The notes: generated from the letters alone by a model not told the origin. Shown: positions 8,483-18,177, counted from the first letter of the stretch. The stretch: 64,000 nt of DNA from an uncultured Caulobacterales bacterium (GCA_903900155.1 CAIUMD010000091.1:62001-126000); one strand, 5' to 3'. Numbers and translations: made by a program.

Positions 8483-10501
8483 ATGACCAGCAAGTCTGCG
8501 CACGATCATAAGGGCCACGACCATGGCTCTGATGGCGACCACAAGCACGGGGACGGGGAGGGCGGCCACGCCCATGGTGGGCTGTTTGGCGAGCAAACCG
8601 AACTCATCTTCGCCCTGCTGTGCGGCGCGACGCTGCTGGTCGGGTGGCTGATCAGCCTGAAGGCCGATGGCTGGATACCGCTGGCCTTCTACCTGGCGGC
8701 CTATCTGTTCGGCGGCTGGTTCACCCTGACCGAGGCGATCGAGAACCTGCGCAAGCGCAAGTTCGAGATCGACACCCTGATGCTGGTGGCGGCCGCCGGC
8801 GCGGCGGCCCTGGGCCAATGGGCGGAAGGCGCGCTGCTGCTCTTCCTCTTCAGCATGGGCCATGCGCTGGAGCACTATGCCATGGGGCGCGCCCGCCGGG
8901 CGATTGAGGCCCTGGCCAAGCTCGCGCCCGAACGCGCCACCGTCCGCCGAGACGGCAAGACCGAGGAGATCGGCGTCGAGGCCTTGGAGGTCGGCGACAT
9001 CGTTCTCGTCCGGCCCAATGAACGCATCGCCGCCGATGGCGTGGTCGTGACCGGCGAGAGTAGCGTCAACCAGGCCCCGGTCACGGGCGAAAGCGTGCCA
9101 GTCGACAAGCGCGCCGCCGCCGATCGCGACTTCGACTTCGCCAAGGCCAGCGCAGAGCATCGCGTCTTCGCCGGCACCATCAACGGCGCGGGCGCGCTCG
9201 ACATCCGCGTGGCCCGCAAGGCCGGTGAAAGCACCCTGGCCCGCGTCGTGCGCATGGTCGCCGAGGCCGAGGCCCAGCGCTCACCGACCCAGCGCTTCAC
9301 CGACCGCTTCGAGAAGGTGTTCGTGCCGGCCGTACTGGTGCTGGTCGGCGTGCTGATGTTGGCCTTCCTGGTGCTGGACGAGCCCTTCAGCCGCAGCTTC
9401 TACCGGGCCATGGCCGTGCTGGTGGCCGCCAGTCCCTGTGCCTTGGCCATTTCCGTGCCCAGCGCGGTGCTGAGCGGCGTCGCCCGGGCCGGCCGCGGCG
9501 GGGTGCTGGTCAAGGGCGGCGGGCCCTTGGAGAACCTGGGCACCCTGACGGCCTTGGCCTTCGACAAGACCGGCACCCTAACCGAGGGCAAGCCCAAGCT
9601 CACCGACATCGTGCCGGCCCAAGGCGTCGAGGCTTCTGAACTGCTGGCCATCGCCGTGGCGGTCGAGGCGCTGAGCGACCATCCGCTGGCAGCCGCCGTC
9701 GTGCGCGATGGGGAGGCCAAGCTGAACGGTCAGGCCCGCCGGGAAGCCACCAACATCAAGAGCCTGACCGGGCAGGGGATCCAGGCACAGGTCGACGGCA
9801 AGGCCGCCGTCATCGGCAAGCCAGGCCTCTTCGAAGCCGAAGGCGATCGACCGCCAGAGGACGTCTGGAGCGAGGCCCAGAAGCTGGAGGCCAGCGGCCG
9901 CACCGTCGTCATGGTGCGCCATGGCGACCGGTATCTCGGCGTGCTCGGTCTGATGGATACGGCCCGTCCGGCGGCCCGCGACGTCATCAAGCGCCTGCGA
10001 TCGCTCGGGATCACCCGGATGATCATGCTGTCGGGCGACAACCAGTCGGTCTCCGACGCCATCGCCCGCGACCTGGGTCTCGACGAGGCCCGTGGCGGCC
10101 TGATGCCCGAAGACAAGGTCGCCACGATCAAGGCCCTGCGCGAGCAGTACGGCAAGGCCGCGATGGTCGGCGACGGGGTCAACGACGCCCCGGCCATGGC
10201 CAACGCCACGGTCGGTATCGCCATGGGCGCGGCAGGTTCGGACGTGGCTCTGGAGACCGCCGACGTCGCGCTGATGGCCGATGACCTCAACCATCTGCCG
10301 TTCGCGGTGGGCCTCAGCCGCAAGACCAGCGGCATCATCCGCCAGAACCTCTTCGTCAGTCTGGGCATGGTCGCGGTGCTGATCCCGGCCACCCTGTTCG
10401 GGTTGAAGATCGGTGAGGCGGTGATCTTCCACGAAGGCTCGACCCTGCTGGTCGTGGCCAACGCCTTGCGCCTCCTGGCCTACAAGGACCGTCAGGCATG
10501 A
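8483..10501 (+). CDS. P1B-4-type heavy-metal P-type ATPase with His-rich N-terminus (CzcP/CtpD-like)
   Basis: This 672-residue ATPase starts with about 40 residues rich in His, Asp and Gly in place of a Cys-x-x-Cys metal-binding domain. Membrane helices, the actuator domain (GESVPV), and the phosphorylation motif DKTGTLT (Asp361) follow. The metal-site motif in the channel helix is SPC (317-319), not CPC, and the last membrane pair carries HEGST (from His650). SPC plus HEG is the published pattern of P1B-4 pumps, which move Co, Zn or Cd out of the cytoplasm. It would feed metal to the periplasm for CzcCBA. Its stop overlaps the next start (ATGA). Confidence 0.9.
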   Translation: MTSKSAHDHKGHDHGSDGDHKHGDGEGGHAHGGLFGEQTELIFALLCGATLLVGWLISLKADGWIPLAFYLAAYLFGGWFTLTEAIENLRKRKFEIDTLMLVAAAGAAALGQWAEGALLLFLFSMGHALEHYAMGRARRAIEALAKLAPERATVRRDGKTEEIGVEALEVGDIVLVRPNERIAADGVVVTGESSVNQAPVTGESVPVDKRAAADRDFDFAKASAEHRVFAGTINGAGALDIRVARKAGESTLARVVRMVAEAEAQRSPTQRFTDRFEKVFVPAVLVLVGVLMLAFLVLDEPFSRSFYRAMAVLVAASPCALAISVPSAVLSGVARAGRGGVLVKGGGPLENLGTLTALAFDKTGTLTEGKPKLTDIVPAQGVEASELLAIAVAVEALSDHPLAAAVVRDGEAKLNGQARREATNIKSLTGQGIQAQVDGKAAVIGKPGLFEAEGDRPPEDVWSEAQKLEASGRTVVMVRHGDRYLGVLGLMDTARPAARDVIKRLRSLGITRMIMLSGDNQSVSDAIARDLGLDEARGGLMPEDKVATIKALREQYGKAAMVGDGVNDAPAMANATVGIAMGAAGSDVALETADVALMADDLNHLPFAVGLSRKTSGIIRQNLFVSLGMVAVLIPATLFGLKIGEAVIFHEGSTLLVVANALRLLAYKDRQA

Positions 10502-10641
10502 GCGGCCCTGAATCTCACGACGAGGCCGCGGCTTGGGCGCGCCGCTCGGCCCGCCGCGCCCTGATCGCCCTGGTGGCGGCGATGGTGTTCCTCGCTGCCA
10601 CCATCGCCGTGGCGGTGGTCGGCATGGGGCATCGGCCATGA
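10498..10641 (+). CDS. small single-pass membrane protein coupled to the P-type ATPase
   Basis: This is a 47-residue protein with a short acidic N-terminus, a basic stretch (ARRSARR) and one membrane segment (ALIALVAAMVFLAATIAVAVV), ending in GMGHRP. Its start overlaps the ATPase stop (ATGA) and its own stop overlaps the next start. This tight coupling on both sides is the main argument that it is real. Positive residues before the helix suggest the N-terminus stays in the cytoplasm. It may be a small partner of the ATPase; no family is recognised. Confidence 0.65.
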   Translation: MSGPESHDEAAAWARRSARRALIALVAAMVFLAATIAVAVVGMGHRP

Positions 10642-11090
10642 TCGGGCGTCGTTCCGTCCCGGCCGTGGCGCTTGCCCTGGCCATGATCGGCGCCTCGATC
10701 GCCGGCTCGGCGCTGGCCGACACGATCGACAGGCCGATCGCCCTGTCGACGCCGCGAGGCTTTGTGCTGGACGGAGTCCGCGCCGTCGCCGAGGGCCCGG
10801 GCGTGCGCTTCCACGGCGCCGTCTGCCGACGCGCCGCCGGCCCCGCGCCGCGCTTCGTGCGGGCCGATCGCCTCGATCGCGACGGCCAGGTCCTGAGCAC
10901 CGCGTCGAAAGTCCTCTGGGACCTGCGCGGGCGCGAGCGCCACTGCACGTTCTTCGACCTGCCCACGGCCAGTCCGCCGATAGACGGGGAGCAGTTCCGT
11001 GTCTGCTTACTTTCCACGAACCGCCCGTGCCCGGAGCCGCCCTCGGCCCCGTCGGGCGCGAGCGACAAGGCGACGAAAGGCCGCCCATGA
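10638..11090 (+). CDS. exported hypothetical protein of the metal-efflux island
   Basis: This 150-residue protein has a clear signal peptide (about 1-28, cleaved at SALA-DT) and a beta-rich mature part with three Cys residues (in GAVCRRA, RHCTFF and FRVCLL) plus a fourth near the end (RPCPEPP). It resembles the 139-residue protein at 14476: both have an Ile-Asp-rich start, then GVRF-G or GLRVSGLV-R, A-G, and a D-DG pattern. The two are probably one periplasmic family linked to efflux genes. It is coupled by overlapping start and stop codons to its neighbours on both sides. Function is unknown; a periplasmic metal-handling or pump-accessory role is an inference from context. Confidence 0.7.
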   Translation: MIGRRSVPAVALALAMIGASIAGSALADTIDRPIALSTPRGFVLDGVRAVAEGPGVRFHGAVCRRAAGPAPRFVRADRLDRDGQVLSTASKVLWDLRGRERHCTFFDLPTASPPIDGEQFRVCLLSTNRPCPEPPSAPSGASDKATKGRP

Positions 11091-11551
11091 TCCTAGAGAC
11101 AGAAATCGATATCGCCGCGCCCCCGACCAAGGTCTGGCGGACCTTGTCGGAGTTTGGCGCCTATCCGCGCTGGCATCCTCACTGGGAGATCGAAGGCGTG
11201 CCGGTGCAGGGCGCCCGGCTCTACATCCGCATCGGGTCAAACCCGGAAAAGCGGATGCGCGTCAGGGCCCGCGTCATCGGCATGGCGCCCGGCGAGGAGG
11301 TGGCGTTCCGCTCCGGTCCGTTCTTCGCGCGGTCGTACGAATACTTCCGCTTGGAGCCCAGTAAACGCGGCACGCTGCTACGTCACACCAACGAGATCAC
11401 CGGTCTGGCGGCGTTGCAGTTCAAATTTAAGGAGGAGTACGAAAAGCTAGTTAGAATCTATGACTTCCGGCTGGAAGCTCTCGCGAAATACGTCACCACC
11501 AGCACGCCCCTGAAGGCCGTGGCGCGGTCGCGGCCGCGCACGCGGATCTAA
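11087..11551 (+). CDS. SRPBCC (START-like) domain protein
   Basis: This 154-residue soluble protein opens with ETEIDIAAPPTKVWRTLSEFGAYPRWHPHW, the standard first strand and helices of the SRPBCC/polyketide-cyclase-like fold, and keeps to the family's usual length. Such proteins bind hydrophobic ligands in a deep pocket; the ligand here is unknown. The start ATG 11087 overlaps the upstream stop (ATGA), making it the last gene of a coupled run ATPase, small membrane protein, exported protein, SRPBCC. Why this fold belongs to a metal operon is unclear. Confidence 0.8.
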   Translation: MILETEIDIAAPPTKVWRTLSEFGAYPRWHPHWEIEGVPVQGARLYIRIGSNPEKRMRVRARVIGMAPGEEVAFRSGPFFARSYEYFRLEPSKRGTLLRHTNEITGLAALQFKFKEEYEKLVRIYDFRLEALAKYVTTSTPLKAVARSRPRTRI

Positions 11552-11635
11552 CCCTTACGGCTGCGCTGATGCGCCACGCCGAGTGTATCTTGTAACGTAT
11601 TTCCTCGAGGCAATACGGACGCTATAGGCCCTTTT

Positions 11636-12004
11636 ATGTTCGACGTGACGACATGGCTGAAGACCTGGACGGGGGCGCTTTTGGCGTGCCTGCTGGTGCT
11701 CGCCGTCGCCGCGCCGTCGTTGCGATTGGACTTCTGTCCGCCCGAGACGTCGGTGACCGCCGAGCATGGCGCTGCGGCTGAAGCTGCGAGCTTCGCCCAG
11801 ATCGACGACCAGGATGCGTCGGACGTCTCGGACGCCAAAGGCGGCGAACAGGGCGGTCACTGCCACCATGTTCCCCAGCTGCTGAACCCGGTCGTTGGGG
11901 CGCAGCACGTCGTGTCCGCCGACCGTATTCGGTTGGTCGCCTCGGCCCTCGACATGCCGGCCTCGCGCATGCCTGACGGCCCCAACGAGCCCCCTCGAGC
12001 CTGA
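11636..12004 (+). CDS. CzcI-like small exported protein ahead of the second czcC
   Basis: This 122-residue protein has an N-terminal signal or anchor (about residues 8-27), an acidic linker, and a GGHCHHV metal-binding-looking cluster (about residue 74). It ends in NEPPRA, like the protein at 1811 which ends in DRPPRA. Position immediately before czcC, Cys/His cluster and tail fit the CzcI group. It is followed by the second czcCBA set after about 60 bases. The upstream region contains a short AT-rich word (TTGTAACGTAT, about 11591) that may be part of its promoter. Confidence 0.6.
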   Translation: MFDVTTWLKTWTGALLACLLVLAVAAPSLRLDFCPPETSVTAEHGAAAEAASFAQIDDQDASDVSDAKGGEQGGHCHHVPQLLNPVVGAQHVVSADRIRLVASALDMPASRMPDGPNEPPRA

Positions 12005-12063
12005 CCCTGGCCGCGCCCTCGCGCGCGTAATCGCCATCGTCAGTTCTCACACAGGGACCTCCC

Positions 12064-13296
12064 ATGCATTCCCGTTATGCCCGGCCCGCTGCCGTTCTCG
12101 GCGCGGTCCTGGCGCTCGCCGGTGCCGGCGCGTTTTCGCGCGCCGCTGCCGAGCCGCTCACCCTGGACGCCGCCCTTTCGCGCGCCCAGACCCAGTCACC
12201 GCTTGTCACGGCCGCCGAAGCTTCGGTGAAGGCGGCCGAAGGCCGCGCTCGCCAGGCTGGCCTGATGCCCAACCCCGAAGCAGGTCTCCAGTCGGAGAAC
12301 TTCGCCGGGTCGGGGCCTTACGGCCGTTTCGGCGCCGCCGAGACCACCGCCACGATCAGCCAACGCCTGGAGCTGGGCGGCAAGCGCCGCACCCGCGCCG
12401 TCGCCGCCAATGCCGAGGTCGACGCCGCCCGCATCGGCTTCACGATCGCCAAGGCCGACCTGACACAGGAAGTCCGGGTCCGGTACGCCGAAGCGCTGGC
12501 CGCCCAGGATCGCCTGGTCCTGGCCCAAGAAACAGCCGCCCGCGCCGAGGGCCTCTCGAAAGTCGCTAGCACCCTGGTCGAGGCCGGACGCGAACCACCG
12601 CTTCGGGCCTTGCGGGCCGAGGCCGCCAGCCGTGAAGCGGCCGCTGCGGTGATCGCCGCCGAAGCCGAGGCGCTGGCCGCTCGGCGCGCGCTGGTCACCC
12701 TCTGGGGCGAGCCGGGCGAGACGATCGAGCTGGTGCGCGGTCCGGAGGCCGCCGCGCCTACCCAGACCACGATCGATCCTAGCGAGACCCTGGACGTGCG
12801 CCAGGCGCGCGCGGACCTACAAACGGCCCGGGCCGTCATCGATCGCGAGCGCGCCGCCGGCCGCCCGGACCTGACGGTCCAGGCTGGCGTGCGGCGGTTC
12901 GAGCAGACCGGGGACTCGGCGATGATCGTCGGCTTCACCGCGCCGATCCCGATCTCCAACCGCAACCAGGGCACGGTTGCGGCCGCGCGCGCCGACGCGA
13001 CCGCCGCCGAGGCGCGTGAGCGCCTGGCGCTGGCCCGCTCGGTCCGGGCGGTGCGCGACGGCGAGGCTTCGCTTCGCGCGGCCAATGCCCGGCTGGAGGT
13101 CCTCGACAGCAAGATCGTCCCGCAAGCCCAGACCGCCGTCGATCTGGCGCGCGGTGGCTTTGAGGCCGGCAAGTTCTCGCTGCTCGAAGTCCTCGACGCG
13201 CAAGGCGCCCTGACGACCGCCCGCACCGAACTCATCGCCGCGCGCCTTGAGCGCGCCAAGGCGCTGGCCGCGCTCGAACGCGCCGCCGCCCAATAG
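12064..13296 (+). CDS. czcC: CzcC-like outer-membrane factor of a heavy-metal RND pump (copy 2)
   Basis: This 410-residue outer-membrane factor has a signal peptide (about 1-30, ending in SRAAA-EP). It has two TolC-type repeats and the family segments ENFAGSGPYG, ISQRLELGGKR and RPDLTVQAGVRRF, each matching copy 1 at 2310. It is followed after 11 bases by the adaptor gene. It would be the exit channel for the second pump; whether the two pumps share parts or differ in metal preference cannot be told from sequence alone. Confidence 0.9.
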   Translation: MHSRYARPAAVLGAVLALAGAGAFSRAAAEPLTLDAALSRAQTQSPLVTAAEASVKAAEGRARQAGLMPNPEAGLQSENFAGSGPYGRFGAAETTATISQRLELGGKRRTRAVAANAEVDAARIGFTIAKADLTQEVRVRYAEALAAQDRLVLAQETAARAEGLSKVASTLVEAGREPPLRALRAEAASREAAAAVIAAEAEALAARRALVTLWGEPGETIELVRGPEAAAPTQTTIDPSETLDVRQARADLQTARAVIDRERAAGRPDLTVQAGVRRFEQTGDSAMIVGFTAPIPISNRNQGTVAAARADATAAEARERLALARSVRAVRDGEASLRAANARLEVLDSKIVPQAQTAVDLARGGFEAGKFSLLEVLDAQGALTTARTELIAARLERAKALAALERAAAQ

Positions 13297-13307
13297 GAAA
13301 GCTCACC

Positions 13308-14486
13308 ATGAAGTCCAACGATAGAAAGACCCTGCTGACGGCCGTGGCGGTCAGCGCCGTGCTGGCCGCCGGCGCTGGCGCGCTGGTCGGCAAGACCATG
13401 CTGTCCTCGCCGGCCAAGGAAGCTCCAGCCGCCGAGGCCAAGGAAGATCACGCCGGCGAAAAGCCCCATGTCGCCATGACCGCCGAGCGCATCACCGCCG
13501 ACGGCATCCAGCTGGTGACCCTGGCCGGCGGCGGGCTCGACGCCGCCGTACCGGCCCAGGCCACGGTGGTGGCCACGCCCAACGGCGCGGCGATCCTGGC
13601 GGCCCGCGCTGACGGCGCCATCGTCCGCATCAACAAGCGCCTGGGCGACCCCGTCGCCGCTGGCGAGGTGATCGCCGCCATCGAAAGCCGCGACGCCGCT
13701 GCCATCAGCGCCGACCGCAGCGCGGCGGCCGCCAAGGCCGCGGCCGCCCGTCAGGCCCTGGTCCGTGAGCAGCGCCTGTTCGACGCCAAGATCACCGCTC
13801 GCCAGGACCTCGAAGCGGCCCAGCGCGAGGCGGCCATCGCCGAGTCCGAACTGCGGCGCGCCAGTGGCGCCAGCGCCGCCGCTGGCGTCAGTGGCAACGG
13901 CCGCACCCTGGCCGTGACCAGCCCGATTTCGGGCCGGATCACCGCCGCCACCGCCACCCTCGGCGCCTATGTCGCGGCCGGTTCCGAACTCTTCCGGGTC
14001 GCCGATCCGGGGCGCATCGAGATCCAGGCCGCCTTGCCGGTCGCCGACGCCCAGCGGGTCAAGCCCGGCGACGCGGCCGTGGTCGAGACCGCCAGCGGGT
14101 CGGTGAACGCCACCGTGCGCAGCATCACCCCGGCGCTGGACGCCGAGAACCGCTCGGCTACCGCCGTGCTGGCGGTGAGCGGCGAGGCCCCGATGCTGAC
14201 CCCCGGTCAGGCCTTGCGCGCGCGCATCACCCCGCGCGGCGCCGCCGCCAGCGTCAGCGGCCGCATCTCCGCGCCGGACGAGGCGGTCCAGACCGTCAAT
14301 GGCGCCGAGGTCGTCTTCGTCCGCACCAAGGACGGCTTCGAGCCGCGTCCCGTCCGGGTCGGTCGTCGTGGCGGCGGCCAGGTTGAGATCCTCTCGGGCG
14401 TGCGCACCGGCGAGCAGATCGCCGGCAAGGGCGCCTTCCTGCTGAAGGCCGAACTCGGCAAGGGGGAGGCGAGCCATGAGGACTAA
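13308..14486 (+). CDS. czcB: CzcB-like periplasmic adaptor of a heavy-metal RND pump (copy 2)
   Basis: This 392-residue membrane-fusion protein has an N-terminal anchor (about 10-30), a short Glu/Asp/His-containing spacer (AKEDHAGEKPH), a lipoyl/hairpin domain and beta-barrel domains. It is closely parallel to copy 1 along its whole length. The His-Asp spacer could contact metal, as the N-termini of several CzcB proteins do. The gene runs 11 bases into the next reading frame (14476), so the downstream exported protein is translationally coupled to it. Confidence 0.9.
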   Translation: MKSNDRKTLLTAVAVSAVLAAGAGALVGKTMLSSPAKEAPAAEAKEDHAGEKPHVAMTAERITADGIQLVTLAGGGLDAAVPAQATVVATPNGAAILAARADGAIVRINKRLGDPVAAGEVIAAIESRDAAAISADRSAAAAKAAAARQALVREQRLFDAKITARQDLEAAQREAAIAESELRRASGASAAAGVSGNGRTLAVTSPISGRITAATATLGAYVAAGSELFRVADPGRIEIQAALPVADAQRVKPGDAAVVETASGSVNATVRSITPALDAENRSATAVLAVSGEAPMLTPGQALRARITPRGAAASVSGRISAPDEAVQTVNGAEVVFVRTKDGFEPRPVRVGRRGGGQVEILSGVRTGEQIAGKGAFLLKAELGKGEASHED

Positions 14487-14895
14487 GCTCACCCTGTCTC
14501 TGGCAGCTCTGGCCGCCTCGCTCACCACTTCGGCCGTCCAGGCCAAGGACGCGGTGACCATCGATCGCATCGGCGGCCGCGCCGTCGAGATCATCACCGC
14601 CTCGGCGCGCGACACCGGCAACGGCCTGCGCGTGTCGGGTCTGGTCCGACGCGCGCCGGGGCGCAGCCTGCCGCCGGTGGCCGCTCACCTCGATGTCAGC
14701 GCCTTCGATCCAGACGGGCACTGGGCCATCACCGTCCCCACGCGCCTGGCGGCCCTGAGCCCCCAGCGCACCGACCGTGAGCCGGCCCGCTTTGAGGCGA
14801 CTTTCCCGCTGCTGCAGCTGGCCTCGGTGACCAAGCTGGAAGTCCGCTATCAGGACAAGCCTCACGCCATGGAAACCGGCGAGGTGGCCCGATGA
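14476..14895 (+). CDS. exported hypothetical protein between czcB and czcA
   Basis: This 139-residue protein has a signal peptide (about 1-23, ending in AVQA-KD) and a beta-rich mature part. It is wedged between czcB and czcA with overlaps at both ends (11 bases with czcB, 4 bases ATGA with czcA), which makes a role in the pump likely. It resembles the exported protein at 10638 in the order IDRIGGRAV, GLRVSGLVRRAPG and FDPDGHW, although it lacks most of its Cys residues. The periplasmic location and operon position suggest an accessory subunit or metal carrier. No named family was recognised. Confidence 0.75.
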   Translation: MRTKLTLSLAALAASLTTSAVQAKDAVTIDRIGGRAVEIITASARDTGNGLRVSGLVRRAPGRSLPPVAAHLDVSAFDPDGHWAITVPTRLAALSPQRTDREPARFEATFPLLQLASVTKLEVRYQDKPHAMETGEVAR

Positions 14896-17800
14896 TCGGC
14901 CGTATCCTCGACCTTTCGGTCCGCTTCCGCTGGGCCGTCATTGCCCTGGTCACGCTGGTCGCGGCCCTGGGCGTCTACAACCTGGTGCGCCTGCCGATCG
15001 ACGCGGTGCCCGACATCACCAACAAGCAGGTGCAGATCAACACCGTCTCGGGGACCCTGGCCCCGGCCGAGGTCGAGAAGCTCGTCACCTTCCCGGTGGA
15101 GACGGCCATGGCCGGCATCCCCGGCCTGGAGTCCACGCGCTCGATTTCGCGCAACGGCTTTTCCCAAGTGACCATCGTCTTCAAGGAAAAGACCGACATC
15201 TACTTTGCCCGCCAGCAGGTGGCCGAGCGCCTGACCCAGGTGCGCCAAAGCCTGCCGGCCGGGGCCGAGCCCGCCATGGGCCCGATCTCCTCGGGTCTGG
15301 GCGAGGTCCTGATGTGGACCGTGGCCTTCGAGCATCCGGGCGGCAAGGGCGCCAAGGTCACCGAAGGTTCGCCAGGCTGGCAAAGCGACGGGTCCTACCT
15401 GACCTCGACCGGGGAGCGGCTATCCGATCCCACCGCCCAGGCGGCGTTCCTGCGCGAAGTGCAGGATTGGATCGTCCGGCCCCAGATGCGCTCGGTCGCA
15501 GGCGTGGCCGGCGTCGACTCCATCGGCGGCTTCGAAAAGCAGTTCGTCGTTCAGCCCGATCCGACCCGCATGGCCTCGGTGGGCGTCTCGTTCAACGACC
15601 TGGCCAAGGCTCTGGAAGCGGCCAACCTCGCCGTCGGCGCCAACTTCGTCGAGAAGGGCGGGGAAGCCTTCCTCGTCCGCGCCGACGCTCGCGTGCGCAC
15701 CGTCGACGAGATCGCCAACGCCACGGTCGCGGCGCGTGAAGGCGTCTCGATCCGCGTCCGCGACGTCGCCACCGTCAAGCTGGGCGGCGCCCTGCGCACC
15801 GGCGCGGCCTCGGAGAACGGCGAAGAGGTCGTGGTCGGCACCGTGCTGATGCTGACCGGCGAGAATAGCCGCACCGTCGCCGGCGCTTCGGCCGAGAAGC
15901 TGATCGAGGTGGCCAAGAGCCTGCCGGTCGGCGTGAAGGTCCAGGTGGTCTACGACCGCTCCAAGCTGGTCGGCGCGACCATCAAGACCGTCGAGAAGAA
16001 CCTGACCGAAGGCGCGCTGCTGGTCATCGTGGTGCTCTTCCTGCTGCTCGGGAACTTCCGCGCCGCCTTGATCACCGCCCTGGTTATCCCGCTCTCGATG
16101 CTGATGACCGCCATCGGCATGAACAAGCTGGGCGTCTCTGGCAATCTGATGAGCCTGGGGGCGCTGGACTTTGGCCTCATCGTCGATGGGGCCGTCATCA
16201 TCGTCGAGAACGCCTTGCGGCGCCTGGCCGAGCGCCAGCACCACGAGGGCCGTCTCCTGACGCTGTCGGAGCGCCTGGGCGAAACCCGTGAGGCCGCCCG
16301 CGAGATGATCGCGCCGACCGTCTACGGCCAGGCGATCATCCTCCTGGTCTATGCGCCGCTGCTGACCTTCACCGGCGTCGAGGGCAAGACCTTCTCGCCC
16401 ATGGCCATCACCGTGATGCTGGCCCTGGCCGGCGCCTTCGTCCTGTCGCTGACCTTCATCCCGGCCATGATCGCCCTCTTGATCAACGGCAAGGTGGCCG
16501 AGAAGGAAGTCGCGCCGGTCCGCTGGACCAAGTCCCGCTATGAGCCGCTGCTGCACAAGGTCGTGGCCAAGCCCTGGCCGGTGATCGGCGGGGCGGTGGC
16601 GCTGTTTGTCGTCGCGGCCGTGACCTTCGGGTTCCTGGGCCGGGAGTTCACGCCGCAGCTCGACGAGAAGGACATGGCCGTCCAGGCCCTGCGCATCCCG
16701 TCGACCTCGCTGGAGCAGTCGCTGCGCATGCAGCGGCGGATCGAGCGGGTGGTGGCGACCTTCCCGGAGGTGGCGTTCGTCTACTCCAAGACCGGCACGG
16801 CCGAAGTCGCCAGCGACCCCATGCCGCCCAACGCCTCGGACGCCTTCATCATCCTCAAGCCCAAGGACGAGTGGCCCAACAAGAACGAGACCAAGGCCGA
16901 GCTGATCAGCCGCATCGAGCACAAGCTGGAAGGCCTGACAGGCAACGCCTACGAGTTCAGCCAGCCGATCCAGATGCGCTTCAACGAACTGATCGCCGGC
17001 GTGCGCGGTGACGTGGCCATCAAGGTCTATGGCGACGATCTCGACGCCATGAGCCGCACGGCCGAGGAGATCGCTACGGTCCTGCGGACGGTGAAGGGGG
17101 CGGCCGACGTCAAGGTCGAGCAGACCTCGGGCTTCCCGACCCTGGACGTCCAACTCGACCGCGACGCCATCGGCCGCCTGGGCCTAACGGTCGAAGAGGT
17201 CGCCGACACCCTGGCCGTGGCCATGGGCGGCCGCGAGGCCGGTCTGGTCTTCCAGGGCGACCGTCGCTTTGACGTCGTGGTCCGCCTGCCGGACGCCAGC
17301 CGCAACGATCTCGACGCGGTCGGCGCCCTGCCGGTGATGCTACCCGAACGGGCCGGCGGCGCTCGCGCCTCGGTGCCGCTGCGCGACGTCGCCAAGTTCT
17401 CCTATTCGGAAGGCCTCAACCAGGTCAGCCGCGAGAACGGCAAGCGCCGCGTCGTGGTCCAGGCCAACGTCCGTGGCGCGGATCTCGGCTCCTTCGTGGG
17501 CGAAGCCCAGCAGAAGGTCGATACGCAGGTCAAACTGCCGGCCGGCTCTTGGCTGGTCTGGGGCGGGCAGTTTGAGAACCTCAAGGCCGCCCAGGCGCGC
17601 CTGGCCCTCGTCGTGCCGCTCTGCTTCCTGCTGATCTTCGGCCTGCTCTACATGGCCCTGGGCGGCATCGCACCGGCCGCGGCGGTGTTCTCGGCCATTC
17701 CGCTGGCTTTGGCCGGCGGTGTCTTCGGCCTGGCCCTGCGCGGCATCCCGTTCTCGGTGTCGGCCGCCGTCGGCTTCATCGCGCTCTCGGGCGTGGCGGT

Positions 17801-18107
17801 GCTGAACGGCCTGGTGATGATGACCGCCATCCGCCAGCGCCTGGCCACGGGCATGCCACTTGAGAAAGCGATCATCGACGGGGCCATGGAGCGCCTGCGG
17901 CCGGTGATGATGACCGGTCTCGTCGCCTCCCTGGGCTTCGTGCCCATGGCCCTGGCGACCGGCACCGGCGCTGAAGTCCAGCGTCCGCTAGCCACGGTCG
18001 TCATCGGCGGCCTGATCACCGCCACGGCCCTGACGCTCTTCGTCCTGCCGGCCATCTGTCGCTTCGTCCTGCGCAAGGCCGAAACCGGGAGTCCTGAACA
18101 AGCCTGA
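14892..18107 (+). CDS. czcA: CzcA-like heavy-metal RND transporter (copy 2)
   Basis: This 1071-residue RND pump has the same topology as copy 1 and the TM4 signature DFGLIVDGAVIIVEN, the classical CzcA form (copy 1 has Thr where this has Ala). Long identical runs exist between the copies, for example around RFNELIAGVRGDVAIK and TFTGVEGKTFSPMAIT, so the two systems share a recent common ancestor. Its start overlaps the stop of the exported protein before it (ATGA). It would drive proton-coupled export of Zn, Co or Cd through its partner adaptor and channel. Confidence 0.93.
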   Translation: MIGRILDLSVRFRWAVIALVTLVAALGVYNLVRLPIDAVPDITNKQVQINTVSGTLAPAEVEKLVTFPVETAMAGIPGLESTRSISRNGFSQVTIVFKEKTDIYFARQQVAERLTQVRQSLPAGAEPAMGPISSGLGEVLMWTVAFEHPGGKGAKVTEGSPGWQSDGSYLTSTGERLSDPTAQAAFLREVQDWIVRPQMRSVAGVAGVDSIGGFEKQFVVQPDPTRMASVGVSFNDLAKALEAANLAVGANFVEKGGEAFLVRADARVRTVDEIANATVAAREGVSIRVRDVATVKLGGALRTGAASENGEEVVVGTVLMLTGENSRTVAGASAEKLIEVAKSLPVGVKVQVVYDRSKLVGATIKTVEKNLTEGALLVIVVLFLLLGNFRAALITALVIPLSMLMTAIGMNKLGVSGNLMSLGALDFGLIVDGAVIIVENALRRLAERQHHEGRLLTLSERLGETREAAREMIAPTVYGQAIILLVYAPLLTFTGVEGKTFSPMAITVMLALAGAFVLSLTFIPAMIALLINGKVAEKEVAPVRWTKSRYEPLLHKVVAKPWPVIGGAVALFVVAAVTFGFLGREFTPQLDEKDMAVQALRIPSTSLEQSLRMQRRIERVVATFPEVAFVYSKTGTAEVASDPMPPNASDAFIILKPKDEWPNKNETKAELISRIEHKLEGLTGNAYEFSQPIQMRFNELIAGVRGDVAIKVYGDDLDAMSRTAEEIATVLRTVKGAADVKVEQTSGFPTLDVQLDRDAIGRLGLTVEEVADTLAVAMGGREAGLVFQGDRRFDVVVRLPDASRNDLDAVGALPVMLPERAGGARASVPLRDVAKFSYSEGLNQVSRENGKRRVVVQANVRGADLGSFVGEAQQKVDTQVKLPAGSWLVWGGQFENLKAAQARLALVVPLCFLLIFGLLYMALGGIAPAAAVFSAIPLALAGGVFGLALRGIPFSVSAAVGFIALSGVAVLNGLVMMTAIRQRLATGMPLEKAIIDGAMERLRPVMMTGLVASLGFVPMALATGTGAEVQRPLATVVIGGLITATALTLFVLPAICRFVLRKAETGSPEQA

Positions 18108-18177
18108 GCCTGGGGCGGCGCGTCGAGCTGGTCTCGGCGCGCCGCTCGTTCTTCACATCCACCTGCGGAGCACTTGA

